Shown one piece after another: positions 1 to 10,596 of a stretch of 64,000 bases of DNA. Positions within the stretch are counted from its first letter, which is position 1, and each line of letters begins with the position of its first letter. The position numbers and the translations under genes are program-made. A model generated the notes under the pieces. That model saw only the letters and a list, made by a program, of their open reading frames with translations, had not been told where the DNA came from and searched no databases. Location: positions 1,798,001-1,862,000 of the forward strand of contig OX337231.1 in NCBI GenBank assembly GCA_946965045.2, written 5' to 3'. This DNA comes from Epithemia pelagica (Eukaryota > Bacillariophyta > Bacillariophyceae > Surirellales > Surirellaceae).

Positions 1-918
1 TCGTTTTATAGAGTCACAAGATGAACATACCAGGATCATTTCCAACGTGCGTGTCAGTCCAACATCTTGCGATGTTGCATATTCCAAATGAGACTGAAAC
101 GTTATAGCATACGGTGTGACCGTTTCGTCAGGAGTTTTAGAACGTTTGCGTGCATGTTGAGCTTGTTCGGTTGTGCTGAAATATGCCGCCGCGTGGACTG
201 GAACAATTTTGTCTCCCCCTAGAGACAACGCTGTGTCTGGCAATTTGATGACATGGTCGCCATGTGTCGCATACAAGTCAATAACTTCCTTCCCTAAGAG
301 ATTCTGGCCTGTTTGGCTAGCACGAAAAGACACTCTTCCAGCTCGAGAGGTGTAACCCGAGGGCAGGGATTGAGTTGGTCCTTCATTGCCCGAACCAACA
401 GTATGATTGATGTCCTCGTTGTCATTGGGAGCCTCTTTGTCGTTTGCTATTTTTGCTGCTTCTCCGTAAAGATAAAATGAATGAGCCAAAAGTTGGTGAC
501 CAAAGCATATGCCGAGAGTAGGGATCTCTTGTCTAACAAGTTCTTCTTGAATCACATGCTTTAACTTGTCAATCCATGGAACGTTTTCCTCGTAGGCAGA
601 AGAGAGAGAGCCAGGCAAAATTACACCAGAGAATTCACTCCAGGTCGAGGGATAATTCTGAAGCTTGGCGTTGTAGACGTGAATCGATATACTCCATAAG
701 ACGTCATGACGAGCACATTCGGCAGCTTGAGCAATCAAGTCTAGAAAGAGCGCGGCGGTATGTTCTTCTGGTCCATACCCAATGGCATCTTCACATCCCA
801 AGAACGCGAGGTCCAAGGAGTACGATATGCTTGAAGAAGAATCTCCAGATTCTTGACGAAGTATTGGAACGTTGCTGGTTTTGTTAGTGGACGTTGACCT
901 TTCATATTCATACGCCAT
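1..918 (-). CDS. class I glutamine amidotransferase domain protein, 3' end outside window
   Basis: The reading frame is open from the ATG at 918 to the left edge. It encodes a class I glutamine amidotransferase fold. The nucleophile elbow reads GICFGHQ (Cys nucleophile), and FQSHLEY downstream supplies the His-Glu pair of the triad. The order and spacing resemble stand-alone GMP-synthase-like or gamma-glutamyl-peptidase-like proteins rather than a biosynthetic fusion, because no synthetase partner domain is visible. A possible splice donor (gtatgt) starts at 30 on the minus strand in phase 0, so the last coding base here may be 31 and the tail may be intron. The acidic insert after the nucleophile is longer than in bacterial relatives. 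The substrate cannot be inferred. The family call is firm; the exact role is not. Confidence 0.85.
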   Translation of the reverse strand, partial: MAYEYERSTSTNKTSNVPILRQESGDSSSSISYSLDLAFLGCEDAIGYGPEEHTAALFLDLIAQAAECARHDVLWSISIHVYNAKLQNYPSTWSEFSGVILPGSLSSAYEENVPWIDKLKHVIQEELVRQEIPTLGICFGHQLLAHSFYLYGEAAKIANDKEAPNDNEDINHTVGSGNEGPTQSLPSGYTSRAGRVSFRASQTGQNLLGKEVIDLYATHGDHVIKLPDTALSLGGDKIVPVHAAAYFSTTEQAQHARKRSKTPDETVTPYAITFQSHLEYATSQDVGLTRTLEMILVCSSCDSIKR

Positions 919-1249
919 GGTGACGATGCCGACTAGACGGGTTCATTGCGTTCATTTCCGAAAAATTCGGGGGAGCCCCTCCATCCGAGGGGGAATCGCG
1001 CATGTCCACTTTCCAAAATTTCTCTTCCTTCATCAACTCACGATCAGAAGATGCCCTGGAGCTACGCGTTCTCTTGATTTGAAATCATGGAACGACCGGT
1101 CGAAACAAACTCATGAACATGTCAGTGTCCACGCTAGTGTGATGGTGGGTTGGGGTTGGGGTGTTGGAAGTTACTTACGCGCTGTAAACCTCGGCGCAGT
1201 CGGATCGAATCGGAAAGTTGGTCACCGGCTCTCGATTGTGCGTGATTTC

Positions 1250-1832
1250 ATGAACGACAAATTTGACCAAGAGAAAGATTTGCAGTCTCGAACAAAGGTA
1301 TCAACACTATTTCTGTCAAGTTTCTCTTTATTCATCCATTCAAGAACGGCATTGGTCGGGTGGCCCGATTGCAGTTCAGCTGCGTTTTGCGAACGACACG
1401 GATGTTCCTGTGTCGCTGAGTGCTCCAAGAAATGTTGGCACACTTTACGATGCTCAGGGACTGAGTACAAAGCTCTATATTGCCTCGCTGCCTTGGTCGC
1501 CAAATGCGCCGCCGAAACTGCTTGGAACGCGAACTACGTCCTTTCGCCACCAATGGACATTCGACACACCAACCCTGTCAATTGACGGTGAAAAGGATTT
1601 ACTGTCACCCAGAAAAGTTGTTATTGCCGGAGCCGTTGCCGCTGCGCTTGCTCGTAGCTTCGGGTCGACTCGGAGCCATCGGGGTTTCATCAAAAACAAC
1701 CCATTCTCCTTTTCACGTTGTCTACTTTATTTTATCTTCGAGAATGACCTGACGAGCTCGTTCTACACTACAGTACCCCGTCGGTCCCTGGTGTCACTGC
1801 CAATAGCACTCTACGTTAGCATATCCTGCTGA
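1250..1832 (+). CDS. hypothetical protein, tentative spliced gene
   Basis: A tentative gene. An ATG at 1250 opens 16 codons that end at a GT donor at 1298. Joining to the acceptor after 1379 (82-bp intron, phase 0) continues into a frame open to 1832. The joined product carries LRFANDTDVPVSL, which looks like a beta-sandwich segment, and a hydrophobic VVIAGAVAAALA stretch. A second possible C-terminal exon in another frame lies at about 1820-1902 (ILLTDSQNNEQRNALQQL, then stop). The 3' structure is therefore unresolved. No family is recognised. It sits tail-to-tail with the helicase gene. It could also be chance ORFs between two minus-strand genes. Confidence 0.3.
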
Positions 1833-1944
1833 CCGACAGCCAAAACAACGAACAGCGTAATGCTTTGCAGCAATTATCTTGGCAACAAGTGGTTCAGCTC
1901 GGGTGGTAATGCCATTATTTCGCAAATTATGAGGTACTTTATCA

Positions 1945-4900
1945 TCACTTGCGTTTCCTAGAGAGAGAATGCTTATTGTCCTTGCCGTTGTTGAAAGATG
2001 CTTTGGGTTTAGCAGACTTTTGCTTTTGTTCTAAAGCTTTCCGGTCTGACTTTTTCATATTCTTGATCTTGTTGTCGAGGTTCTTGGCCCTTTCCTTCTT
2101 GATTTGGACCGCAGTCTTCTTTCTTCCATCATCACCCGTGTCAGGCCGCGCGCCACTCGAGTGGGCATTCTTGTGTTTCTTATTGCGACGAGACGAACCA
2201 TCATATGCAGGAGACGACGGAAGGTTCACGCCTTCTACATCATCAAACACACCATTCCGTCCGATACTGCGATTTGTTTTCTTCTGCCACTTTTCATACA
2301 ATTCGCCTAACTTCAACTTATCGTTCTTCACCATCTGACCGCTTTCTAGGCGCATTCGTTTCGATTTTGAATCACCAGACAACTCTGCTCCAACCGTTGT
2401 TTGAACATACTTCCGTTTTGATTTGTCCCATCTCATCATACGTTGGCGTTGGACCAACTCTTCGTTTTCATCACCAACAATATCAAGCATGGCCTCCTCT
2501 AATCTGGCAGCGGCTCCGATCATAGATGACCCGCCATGATTTGAACTACTGTTGCTAGGTTGCATCGCTGCTTCAATCTGCCGTGAGCGATTCGCTTCTT
2601 CGCGATTTGACGTGAAGTCGTTCTCAATGAAGAACGAGGGATCACGGAAATCAGAAGATCTCATGTCCTTCTTTTTCTTGGAACTAGATTCAGCTGAAAT
2701 CTGGAATGCGTTATTGGTTCCAGATAATGATGTCTTTGGTTCCTTCTTCATCCGTTTCCGTTCAGCTTTGGACATTCGCCTTTTTCCTGTAGTGGGAAAA
2801 GTAGGTGTCTCGACAAGTTCGGACGTACGATCAGATGGTGGCGAGTCATTCTTAGCATCAGATGCTACTTTCGTATGCATATCGGGTTCGTCCGTGTCTT
2901 CCATGGCACGCTCTCCTTCTGTATCACTTTCTTGCTGCGCTGTCTCGGTTCCAGCAACAACAAGTTCCTTGTCGCGCACCATACGCATCTGCCTTCTCAT
3001 GTTTTTCATGGCTGTTAATGCAGCACTTGTATCATTTTTCTTCTTGCTGTCTGATGTAGTCCGTCCTTTATCGACCTGGCTCAAAACTCCCACCTGCCTA
3101 CCTCCACCAGTGGCAAATGCTTCAAAAACAGATTCTTTGGGGCGGAACTGAGACAGCGATCGCAGGAATTCTTCTCTGTCCTGGACATTGGCTCTTGAGT
3201 TCAGTGCATGGGGAGACACCGATTCTGTTGAAACACTGTTTTGAAGCTCATGTACAAATATTGGGTGGATTGGAATAGCTCCAGCAAAGACAAGTCCTGT
3301 ATCCGTTTTGTCTGTTGATATTTGCCCATCCAATATGGCTTTGGATCGTTGAACGGCACTTTTGCTCGCTAGAGGTCGAGTGCGACGGTACTGTTTCATG
3401 GCATTCTCACACACGTTTCTAAGAGATTGGATATTGTTTGAAAGGCGGTTAACCTGTTCCACCAATGGCGTCATAATGGATTCAGGGACAGAGCCAAAAT
3501 GAACCATATCGGGAGTCATGTCAGACAAGCAATACGAAATATCAGGTTTTCGATTCTTTGCGGATTCCGGTCCTTCAGAAGTTGTTGTCGCTTGCAAAGA
3601 CGTGGCGGGTCGTCTACCCAAGAATAAATGCAGATCAATCATGTATGGCATCTCCTCTGCAAACACAGGAACGAAGACGATCACGTACACCGTATTGTGC
3701 TGAGTAATCTTGTGGCAAACACAATGGCGTCCCAACAAAACCTCCAAACTCACCTGGATCGACAAGTGCCCACCCATACCCAATACGACCCGCTCGAGCA
3801 GCGCGTCCGGATCGATGGACAAATAGCTTTGGAGCGGGAGGGAAGTGATAATGAATCACATGATCAATCAAGGGGACATCGACGCCACGCGCTGCAACAT
3901 CTGTGACAACCAAAATTGGTTTGGCACCTGAACGAAAGGCTGCCAAATTGGCACGACGTGCCTCACTATCGAGTGATCCATAAATCACTGTTGGTTGCAT
4001 CGTGTTTGAAAATTCTGGTGCAGAAGATATAAGCGACGCAATATACTCCACGTGGTGGCGGGTAGCAGCAAAGATTAGCGTCAGACTGTTTCGTCTAGAC
4101 TTGTCTTCCTTTGTCGAGCTATGTTTTTGCCGATTTTCCTGGATATGGGACAGCAAATGAAGAAGAGCTGCGTCCTTTTCCATACTTCGACATGTGACAA
4201 AGGCCATTCGCAGATCGGCTGAGACCGTGGCTTCTTGATCTAGACGAACAACGGACAAGTTGTCGTCCAAGTTGAGATTGTTATGTTGTTGAGTAAACTC
4301 CACCAAAACTTTTGGTAATGTGGCACTCAGTAAAATCTTTTGGCTGGTTGGTGAGACTGACTTTGCGATTTGTCGAATTTGCTGCGCCAAGCCCATTTCT
4401 AAAAGACGATCGGCTTCATCCAGCACCAGCGTCGTACATGACTGAAGTGTGAAGTCAGTAATTTCTGTCAAGTGATGGGCCAAACGCCCTGGTGTTGCAA
4501 CAATAACGTCCGGCTGCGAGGCAAGCAATGAAAATTGCTTCTCCATGCCTTCACTTCCATGAATCCCAATAAACTTTAAGTCTGTCTGGGCACCCATTTT
4601 CTGGACTACACGGAGTGTTTGCAAGGACAATTCTCTCGTTGGAGATAAAATTACTCCCCTAACACCCCTTTGCTGCGGAAGACTGCCCGACTCTTCTTCT
4701 TGTCGCCTTTCTTGTAGAATCTTCTCCAAAAGAGGAATAACAAAAGCCGCTGTCTTCCCACTTCCAGTCCGAGCCATGACAACTGCGTCCACCCCCGTCA
4801 ACAACACAGGTAGAGCTTGTCGTTGGACCGGTGTGGGTTGCTGATATCCCATCTTCTGGATCCCTTTGTAAACTTCTGGAGACAGCTTCAATCCCTGGAA

Positions 4901-4945
4901 GCTTCCCGTTCCTTTCATCTTTGATTGAGAAGAAGTCGCCGTCAT
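1945..4945 (-). CDS. DDX54: DEAD-box ATP-dependent RNA helicase, DDX54/Dbp10 type
   Basis: Two exons: 4945-3754 and 3656-1945, with a 97-bp GT-AG intron at 3657-3753. Together they give 967 aa, close to yeast Dbp10. The helicase core shows Walker A ARTGSGKT, VLDEADRLLEMG, LLSATLPK and a motif VI of HRSGRAARAGR. After the splice the frame reads DPEEMPYMIDLHLFLGR, the segment that marks the DDX54/Dbp10 branch. The C-terminal part is charged and low-complexity. It contains the DBP10CT-like stretch KLGELYEKWQKKTNRSIG and ends in a Lys/Arg-rich tail that is probably nucleolar. The family acts in 60S ribosome assembly. The start ATG at 4945 lies about 370 bp head-to-head from the uS19 gene. Confidence 0.93.
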
Positions 4946-5167
4946 GTTGATTCAACTGTTCCGATGGAAGTCATCGTCGTTGTGGGAATTGGGGGTCTCT
5001 TGTAAATTTTGTTGGCTGTCGCAAATCACGCGCAATCGACTTGCAGTCCGGTCGTCGGACGTACGTCTTCTGCGACCAAAAAATAGTGCCTACCGGCTTA
5101 CTGGAATCAATCGAGAGGCTGAATAATCCATTGAAGGAGAAGGTGGACTTCTTGATACTATCAACAG

Positions 5168-5284
5168 GTATGTCTGTTAAAGGGTGACGAGGCTGTGGTT
5201 GAATTCAAAAACCGATGTAGCATTCTATTCTTTATTCAGAATCGCTTTCCATGAACTCATGCATTTTCTTTCACTCTTTTCCAG
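5168..5284 (+). other. probable 5'-UTR intron of the uS19 gene
   Basis: Sequence after caacag begins gtatgt and ends in the pyrimidine-rich cttttccag, 117 bp in all, just upstream of the uS19 start. Borders and length match coding introns elsewhere in the window. Leader introns are common in ribosomal protein genes. Transcript data are needed to confirm it. Confidence 0.55.
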
Positions 5285-5313
5285 GTCTGATCTGATTTAT
5301 TACACTGAACAAA

Positions 5314-5757
5314 ATGGACGCAGAGAAGGTAGCAGAGCTTCGTAAGAAGCGTCAATTTCGCAAGTTCACATTCCGTGGTATTGAATTGGATGCCTTGTTA
5401 GATTTGTCCAACGATGAATTGATGGACTTGGTATGCGCTCGTGCGCGTCGTCGTATGTCTCGTGGGTTGAAGCGTAAGCCGATGGCCCTCATCAAACGAC
5501 TTCGACAGGCCAAGAAAGAGGCGCCACCAGGCGAAAAGCCTCGTGGTATCAAAACTCATTTGCGAAATATGATCATTGTCCCTGAAATGATTGGATCTAT
5601 TATTGGTATTTACAATGGAAAAATGTTTTGCGGTGTGGAGATGAAACCCGAAATGGTGGGCATGTATTTGGGTGAATTTGCCATCACATACAAACCTGTG
5701 CGACACGGACGACCTGCTGTCAGTGCCGCACACCAAACTAGATTCATCCCTCTTTAA
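5314..5757 (+). CDS. RPS15: 40S ribosomal protein uS19 (RPS15)
   Basis: A single uninterrupted 147-aa ORF, full length for eukaryotic uS19. It starts [18 protein letters not shown] and carries the family signatures [43 protein letters not shown] and the C-terminal [12 protein letters not shown]. The protein sits in the head of the small subunit and contributes to A-site tRNA contacts. The ATG at 5314 follows an A-rich context (gaacaaaATGG). It is divergent to the DDX54-type helicase; both serve ribosome production, so a shared promoter region at about 4946-5160 is plausible but only inferred. Confidence 0.97.
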   Translation: MDAEKVAELRKKRQFRKFTFRGIELDALLDLSNDELMDLVCARARRRMSRGLKRKPMALIKRLRQAKKEAPPGEKPRGIKTHLRNMIIVPEMIGSIIGIYNGKMFCGVEMKPEMVGMYLGEFAITYKPVRHGRPAVSAAHQTRFIPL

Positions 5758-5950
5758 ATCCATTCAAAGCGATCTCTTTTCCTCCATATGCTGTTCACCA
5801 AGCTATGCTTCGCATGTCATGTCTTTCTATTCGTTAGTTTGTCTTTTATCGACTATATACACGACTGCGCACATGCACGGTATTCAGTAACTAACCATCT
5901 AAAACAGCCTTTTTGCTCCTAAGTTGGTCACAATCGTGCGCGAAAACCAT

Positions 5951-7029
5951 TCATTTCGGCTCTCCCGCTTTCTTCTTCTCCTCTGCGACAAAGTCATTGA
6001 AGGCTTGAGTGTAGTCCGGATGCCATCGCGAGAGCGGTGGTCGATCTTGAACAATGTCTTGCGATGTCCAGGTAATCCGCAAGTTGTCTGTGAACCGATC
6101 TACTTCGTTGTCAGGGCAAATGACATAGAAGCGTCCCTTATCCAGCTCTTCAATCATGAAATCAACTACTTGAGACGGCATCCATGCTCCAGAAGCAGGC
6201 TTCTCTTCATGGAAAAAGACAGAATCTTTATCAAAAGTTTCCGGATCTTCCGCTTTGGCACGTTGTGACTTGAGCAATATGCTGGTGTTCACCCATCCAG
6301 GAACCAAGAGGGCAGCTCGCAATTTGCCGTCTTCTGTCGTTCGCTTTTTCATGAATGAATGCTCCAAACCCTCAGTGTAACATTTCAGCGCAGCTTTGCT
6401 CATGTTATAGGTCAAATTACCAGGAGGCATGGTGATGCCTTGCTTGGATCCAGTATTAATGATAATTCCAGGTTCCTTGGATTCCTCCATCTTTGGAGCA
6501 AAGATCATGGCACCGTGGCTGAAGTCGACCGGGCACAATACAAGAAACATCAGAAGAAGCATGAGATAATAAAATCAAGCGATGATGGTCAAATATCGGA
6601 AAAGACTTACATCGGACCATACAAGTTCACTGCCATTGTCCTCTCCACAATCTTAAGATCCGTGAACGGATCACCACCAGACCCAACACCGGCATTGTTC
6701 ATCAAAATGTGGCAGTTGCCATTGCTGAACACTTGATCCATGACCAATTCAAGCGCTTCGGGGTTCGTTACGTCTACGACTTCAGCCAAAATAAGTTGAC
6801 TCGGGTTAACCCCGGCTGATGTGGCTTCGTGCTTTACAAATTTTTGAGACTCGAGCAATTCGGCACCGTCAATATCCAGCATCCAAACGTTCATTCCTGA
6901 AAGAGCAAATTTGAGGCTGGCTGCTCTACCGATTCCACTACTGGCACCAGTGACAACCGCCGTGTGACCAGGCTTCATCAAATCAGATATCCGCGGCCCT
7001 GAATTACCCGCTTTCGAATCGTTCGGCAT
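5951..7029 (-). CDS. short-chain dehydrogenase/reductase (SDR)
   Basis: Two exons: 7029-6611 and 6518-5951, with a 92-bp intron at 6519-6610. The product is 328 aa. The Rossmann glycine motif TGASSGIG lies near residues 27-34, LDID follows beta-2, NNAGVG is present, the catalytic serine lies in INTGSKQG, and the YxxxK pair is in YNMSKAAL. These are all features of classical SDRs. The aspartate after beta-2 suggests NAD(H) rather than NADP(H), which is inference. The C-terminus ends in KKKAGEPK with no targeting signal. There is no N-terminal signal, so it is probably cytosolic. The substrate is unknown. The splice joins NLYGP to IHGAMIF and restores the usual helix after NNAG. Confidence 0.93.
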
Positions 7030-7331
7030 GGTTGTATCTTTGTCAATGCGGCTTCTTTGCAGAAAAATGAGAAAACGGGAGGAAATTCCCGGTAATTTGT
7101 TTCGGTCGCAGTTTTATCCTCCTGAAGCTATCATGGCAGATCATGGCTATTAGAACTGTCTATTCGTAGGCTGGGAATTTTTCACGACCGCTGTGGTTCA
7201 TTGATTATTCGCCAACTGATACTGATGAATCGCAGACTTCCGAGTGTCCCATCAATGAGCTTGGGTTAGTTTTCCTTTTCACGATGGGCCTTAACATCAG
7301 AGGCGTCACAATGATATCAAGTTCACCAGGG
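7030..7331. other. intergenic, nothing recognised
   Basis: About 300 bp between the SDR start (minus strand) and the 3' end of the DUF1275 gene (minus strand). No ORF, RNA gene or repeat was recognised. It must contain the SDR promoter and the 3' UTR of the neighbour. Confidence 0.4.
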
Positions 7332-8523
7332 TTATGATTGCGGGAAAACTATGTCGACATCCCTCCTAGACCTCTTGTGATTTTCTTCCACTTTTCCGTG
7401 CACACTACCAGATCGATTGAAGGAAGACCACCAAAAGATTGGATCCCAATTGGAATCGCTTCGTGAAACCAGCATCGGTCGATCTCGTCTACCTATATGC
7501 CAACCATAGCCGGCAAATATAGCTGCGTAAAAGAGTCCAATGGAAGTTCCAACGGGAGGAGCAAAACGCGAAATGCCAGATATCATTGTACATTTTTGCC
7601 AAAGAGCCGAAGTGACAACCACAGCGGATAGAAAAATGCCGACAACCCGCAGATTGGTGTTGGTGGTTTTCTTTTTCTCGCCGAGCATAAAGGCATCCAC
7701 AAAACCCATCCCAATCTTGTTCATGTGGCCCGTAGCAGCCCATGTAATGACAGCTGTTTCATCGGCAGACACCGCGTTGACGAATCCAAACCCAAGTCCG
7801 AGAAAAAGTCCCATCCAGCGGTCGGCCACAGGCAATACATGTCCCAGCACATCCGCCACGGCAAACATAGACAACACTGCAAGTGAGACATGCGCAAAAA
7901 GTTGACGCCGCCCATACGTTTTTGAACTGTTTTGATTTCTAATAGAAAGAAATCTGTAGAATGCAGCTCCGGCAGTGTAACTCATGACTGTACTGGCGAA
8001 AAATGCCGCGTCTCCGCTGCCAAAGTTACAGAACAACCTTGTGTTAGATATTTGCTCCATCGCCCAACATATTTTTAACCTCACAGAACCAAAGTATGGA
8101 GGAAATAACTCACAATCGTAGATCCACCAAAGACATACAGAATCGCATCATGTTTCCAGTCATCATGCTTGCATAAAATCCAAACATCTTGAACGTGACG
8201 ACATTGGCCACTGCTCCTCCCAAAACCAAGAGATCCGCCAATGTCGCTTTGGCCTTCTTTCCATCGCTCTTTGATGTTGCCAATATCGTTGGCTCGTTTT
8301 CATGTACAATCTGTTCAATTTGCTTCGGTACGTCAATGGACTGTCTTTGTTCATCCACCAAAACTCGATTTAGCAAAGTTTCTGAATACTGATGTGGTAT
8401 AGAAGCATGTATTCTTCTCTCCTCAGATTTTGTACTCGTTGCGAGAGGAGAAACAAATGGAAAGGACTCGGCAGTCCAAACCACGAAGAGAAAGCAGACC
8501 CACATTGCCATTGGTAATCTCAT
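7332..8523 (-). CDS. DUF1275 (YoaK-like) membrane protein with N-terminal targeting peptide
   Basis: Two exons: 8523-8114 and 8016-7332, with a 97-bp intron at 8017-8113. The product is 364 aa. Residues 1-20 form a signal peptide followed by AESFPF, a Ser/Phe boundary of the type that routes diatom proteins to the plastid, so a plastid-membrane location is possible. The body has several hydrophobic helices. GFYASMMTGNMMRF matches the YoaK/DUF1275 signature around SFMTGNTTR, and GLGFGFVNAVSADE and GIFLSAVVV follow the same family. The function of DUF1275 is not established; some bacterial relatives are called putative transporters. The C-terminus is basic. The splice at LRF-GDAAFF is phase 2 and keeps the transmembrane pattern. 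Confidence 0.85.
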
Positions 8524-9383
8524 GTTTGAATATGGTCGTACTTAGACAGGTTTCCACTCAGCTTAATGTCGCTTTTAAAAAGTAAGACTTCGGAGGGCTT
8601 CCATGATGTCTCTCTCTAATTTGTTGGTGCCGGATGAACTGCGACGAATTTAGGACGAGATTCTCTAGAACAGAAGACAGAAGATTCGATTGGACCTGCA
8701 GATCGGCGTCTACCGGTAGCTGGTCAAATCATCGACGTCTCCCTCCCCAACTTCCATTCCAGAGTACCATTCAAGGCAGATGATGTGAAGAAAGTGAGGA
8801 TTCAGAGAGAGTACGTGGCCGACAGCTTCCGAATGAGACGTGGCGTTTTACCGCGACCGCTCTGTTGCTACCTCTGCTATCGGTATATCAATGCCACCAT
8901 TGCTTAGTTACGCTTTGACTGCTCCGTCTACTCCTCCTCCTAGGAATTGTGTCAAATAATCCTACTAGTAGGAGCACGAACGCATCTCCGTTTTGTGGGC
9001 ATATACCATCAATAATGGCCAACATGAAACCACCAGAACCTCCACATGGACGGAATCCACTTCTTCTTGTAGCTTTGCTGAGGTTTGGGACAATGATTGC
9101 TTTGTACGCAGCCTTAAATGACACACATTCCACGCCATGTTTCTTGGGCACAGCGTCCCGTCAATTAGCCAGCCGAACGGCCTGAACTGATATCAGCTTT
9201 TTTGGGAAGCCCATTTTGCTTGTCGAGAAAAGTTTTATGATTGAGACACACAGCGACTCAAGAGCTTTTAAAATGTGATTAAATAAACGACCCAATTCCC
9301 ACCAAAGATTTTCTTAGCGCGATCTCTCATTTTTTCATTCGTCGCACTTTTCGGGTCGACGATCCTTTCTAGTGTTGGAAAGA
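8524..9383. other. 860-bp divergent intergenic region, nothing firm
   Basis: Lies between the DUF1275 start (minus) and the SEN54 start (plus), so it must hold both promoters. Small ORFs exist on both strands around 8888-9185, but none shows a recognisable domain and they mirror each other. No repeat or RNA gene was recognised. Confidence 0.4.
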
Positions 9384-10379
9384 ATGGAGGATGAAGTGGA
9401 AGATTATTCCACTTCCGCTGAGAGAACACAACGCCCTGTACAAGCCAAGTATGAGCCAGAACGTCTCGTCTTTTTGTTGACACGAAAGAGGGGCAAGAGT
9501 ATATCCAATGGTGGATTTGGGATCGTATTATCCAAGACGTGGACAACATCCGACAAAGCACAGACAAAGAACAATGAACCGGACATTCACTTGGAATCTG
9601 TTGAATCGCAATGTACGAACCATCCGTCAGGTAAAAGCAAGGAAGTAACGTCTTCCACCAATAACCCAAAATGCAATGGTCCACGACAAGATGACCTGAA
9701 ATCAAGCGTTGTCACGACGACAAAGGAGTATTTGCTCATTGAGGAAGTTCTGTTCTTGTATGAACGAGGTATACTGGAAGCTGTCGACGAACGTGGCATT
9801 GTCATGAGTATGGATCAATTGTACTCGCTTTTGAACGATTCGGGAACCATGTCTCTCCGGACGTATCTTTCCTATGCTCATTTGCGTCAACAAGGCTTTC
9901 GCGTGGTCCGACACAGTCCTGAACGGCGGAGAATCCTACTGGCGATGGAGCATGAAGAAAATATGAGAAGGCGTAAACGACAGAAACTTGCTGCAGGCGG
10001 CACAACGCTCGGCAACGACGACTGGAAATCCTTTGCAGTCTTGAAACGTGACTTTAGAGAGGCTTCCGCCAAAGCGGCTCCACCATCCTCCATGGATTGT
10101 AGCAATGCGACGCCAGTGCTGACATGGGACGTTTACCCACCTGAACAAACTTTTTCTCGTTCCGCCCCTGGACTGCCACAATTCTCAGTCTTGGTTTCGT
10201 CGTATTCACAGGCATTTATATCGTTTCCGCAGATTGCCGAATGCATTCGATTGAATCATCCAATTCCCATAAAAATCGCGACTGTTTCCGATGGTGGAAT
10301 TGTTGTTTTATTTGGGGTCACTGAAGAGGGTATACCGCGTTTGCCAAGCGCGACAGAGAAACCAAATGAAGGCGATTGA
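9384..10379 (+). CDS. tRNA-splicing endonuclease subunit SEN54-like
   Basis: A single-exon ORF of 331 aa from the ATG at 9384; an upstream in-frame extension lacks an ATG. The diagnostic region is central: LIEEVLFLYERGILE, MDQLYSLL, then TYLSYAHLRQQGFRVVRH. This is the pattern of the SEN54 N-terminal domain and the start of the nuclease-like fold. SEN54 is a structural subunit of the heterotetrameric endonuclease that removes tRNA introns. The length is intermediate between yeast Sen54 and shorter protist versions. A bipartite basic patch, RRRKRQK, could be a nuclear signal. The C-terminal half is poorly conserved apart from IPIKIATVSDGGIVVLFGV. The assignment rests on the central block. Confidence 0.8.
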   Translation: MEDEVEDYSTSAERTQRPVQAKYEPERLVFLLTRKRGKSISNGGFGIVLSKTWTTSDKAQTKNNEPDIHLESVESQCTNHPSGKSKEVTSSTNNPKCNGPRQDDLKSSVVTTTKEYLLIEEVLFLYERGILEAVDERGIVMSMDQLYSLLNDSGTMSLRTYLSYAHLRQQGFRVVRHSPERRRILLAMEHEENMRRRKRQKLAAGGTTLGNDDWKSFAVLKRDFREASAKAAPPSSMDCSNATPVLTWDVYPPEQTFSRSAPGLPQFSVLVSSYSQAFISFPQIAECIRLNHPIPIKIATVSDGGIVVLFGVTEEGIPRLPSATEKPNEGD

Positions 10380-10596
10380 ACGCCCATTCTTTTCCACTCT
10401 TTGGGACAGCAAGAGAGTCGAGTGTTGATTCGTGATACATCCTGTCAACCTGGTAATGGCACCTACAGGTAAACACAGATCCCTGTGGTGGAGCACTTCT
10501 ACAGCACGAACCTAACGTATATGTGGCGTTACCACGTGTTCTTTTAATCGTTGCTTTTCATGGCGATTGGTAAATGTACAACAAGGAGTTATCTCA

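Noticed and set aside
872-1585. Long plus-strand open frame overlapping the amidotransferase start
   Set aside because: It runs antisense to the amidotransferase start and through the leader region, with no domain or start support.
1949-3151. Several plus-strand ORFs opposite the helicase C-terminal region
   Set aside because: They mirror the low-complexity charged coding sequence of the helicase and show no domains.
8888-9185. Small overlapping ORFs on both strands
   Set aside because: Neither has a recognisable domain or conserved context; they fall in a divergent promoter region.
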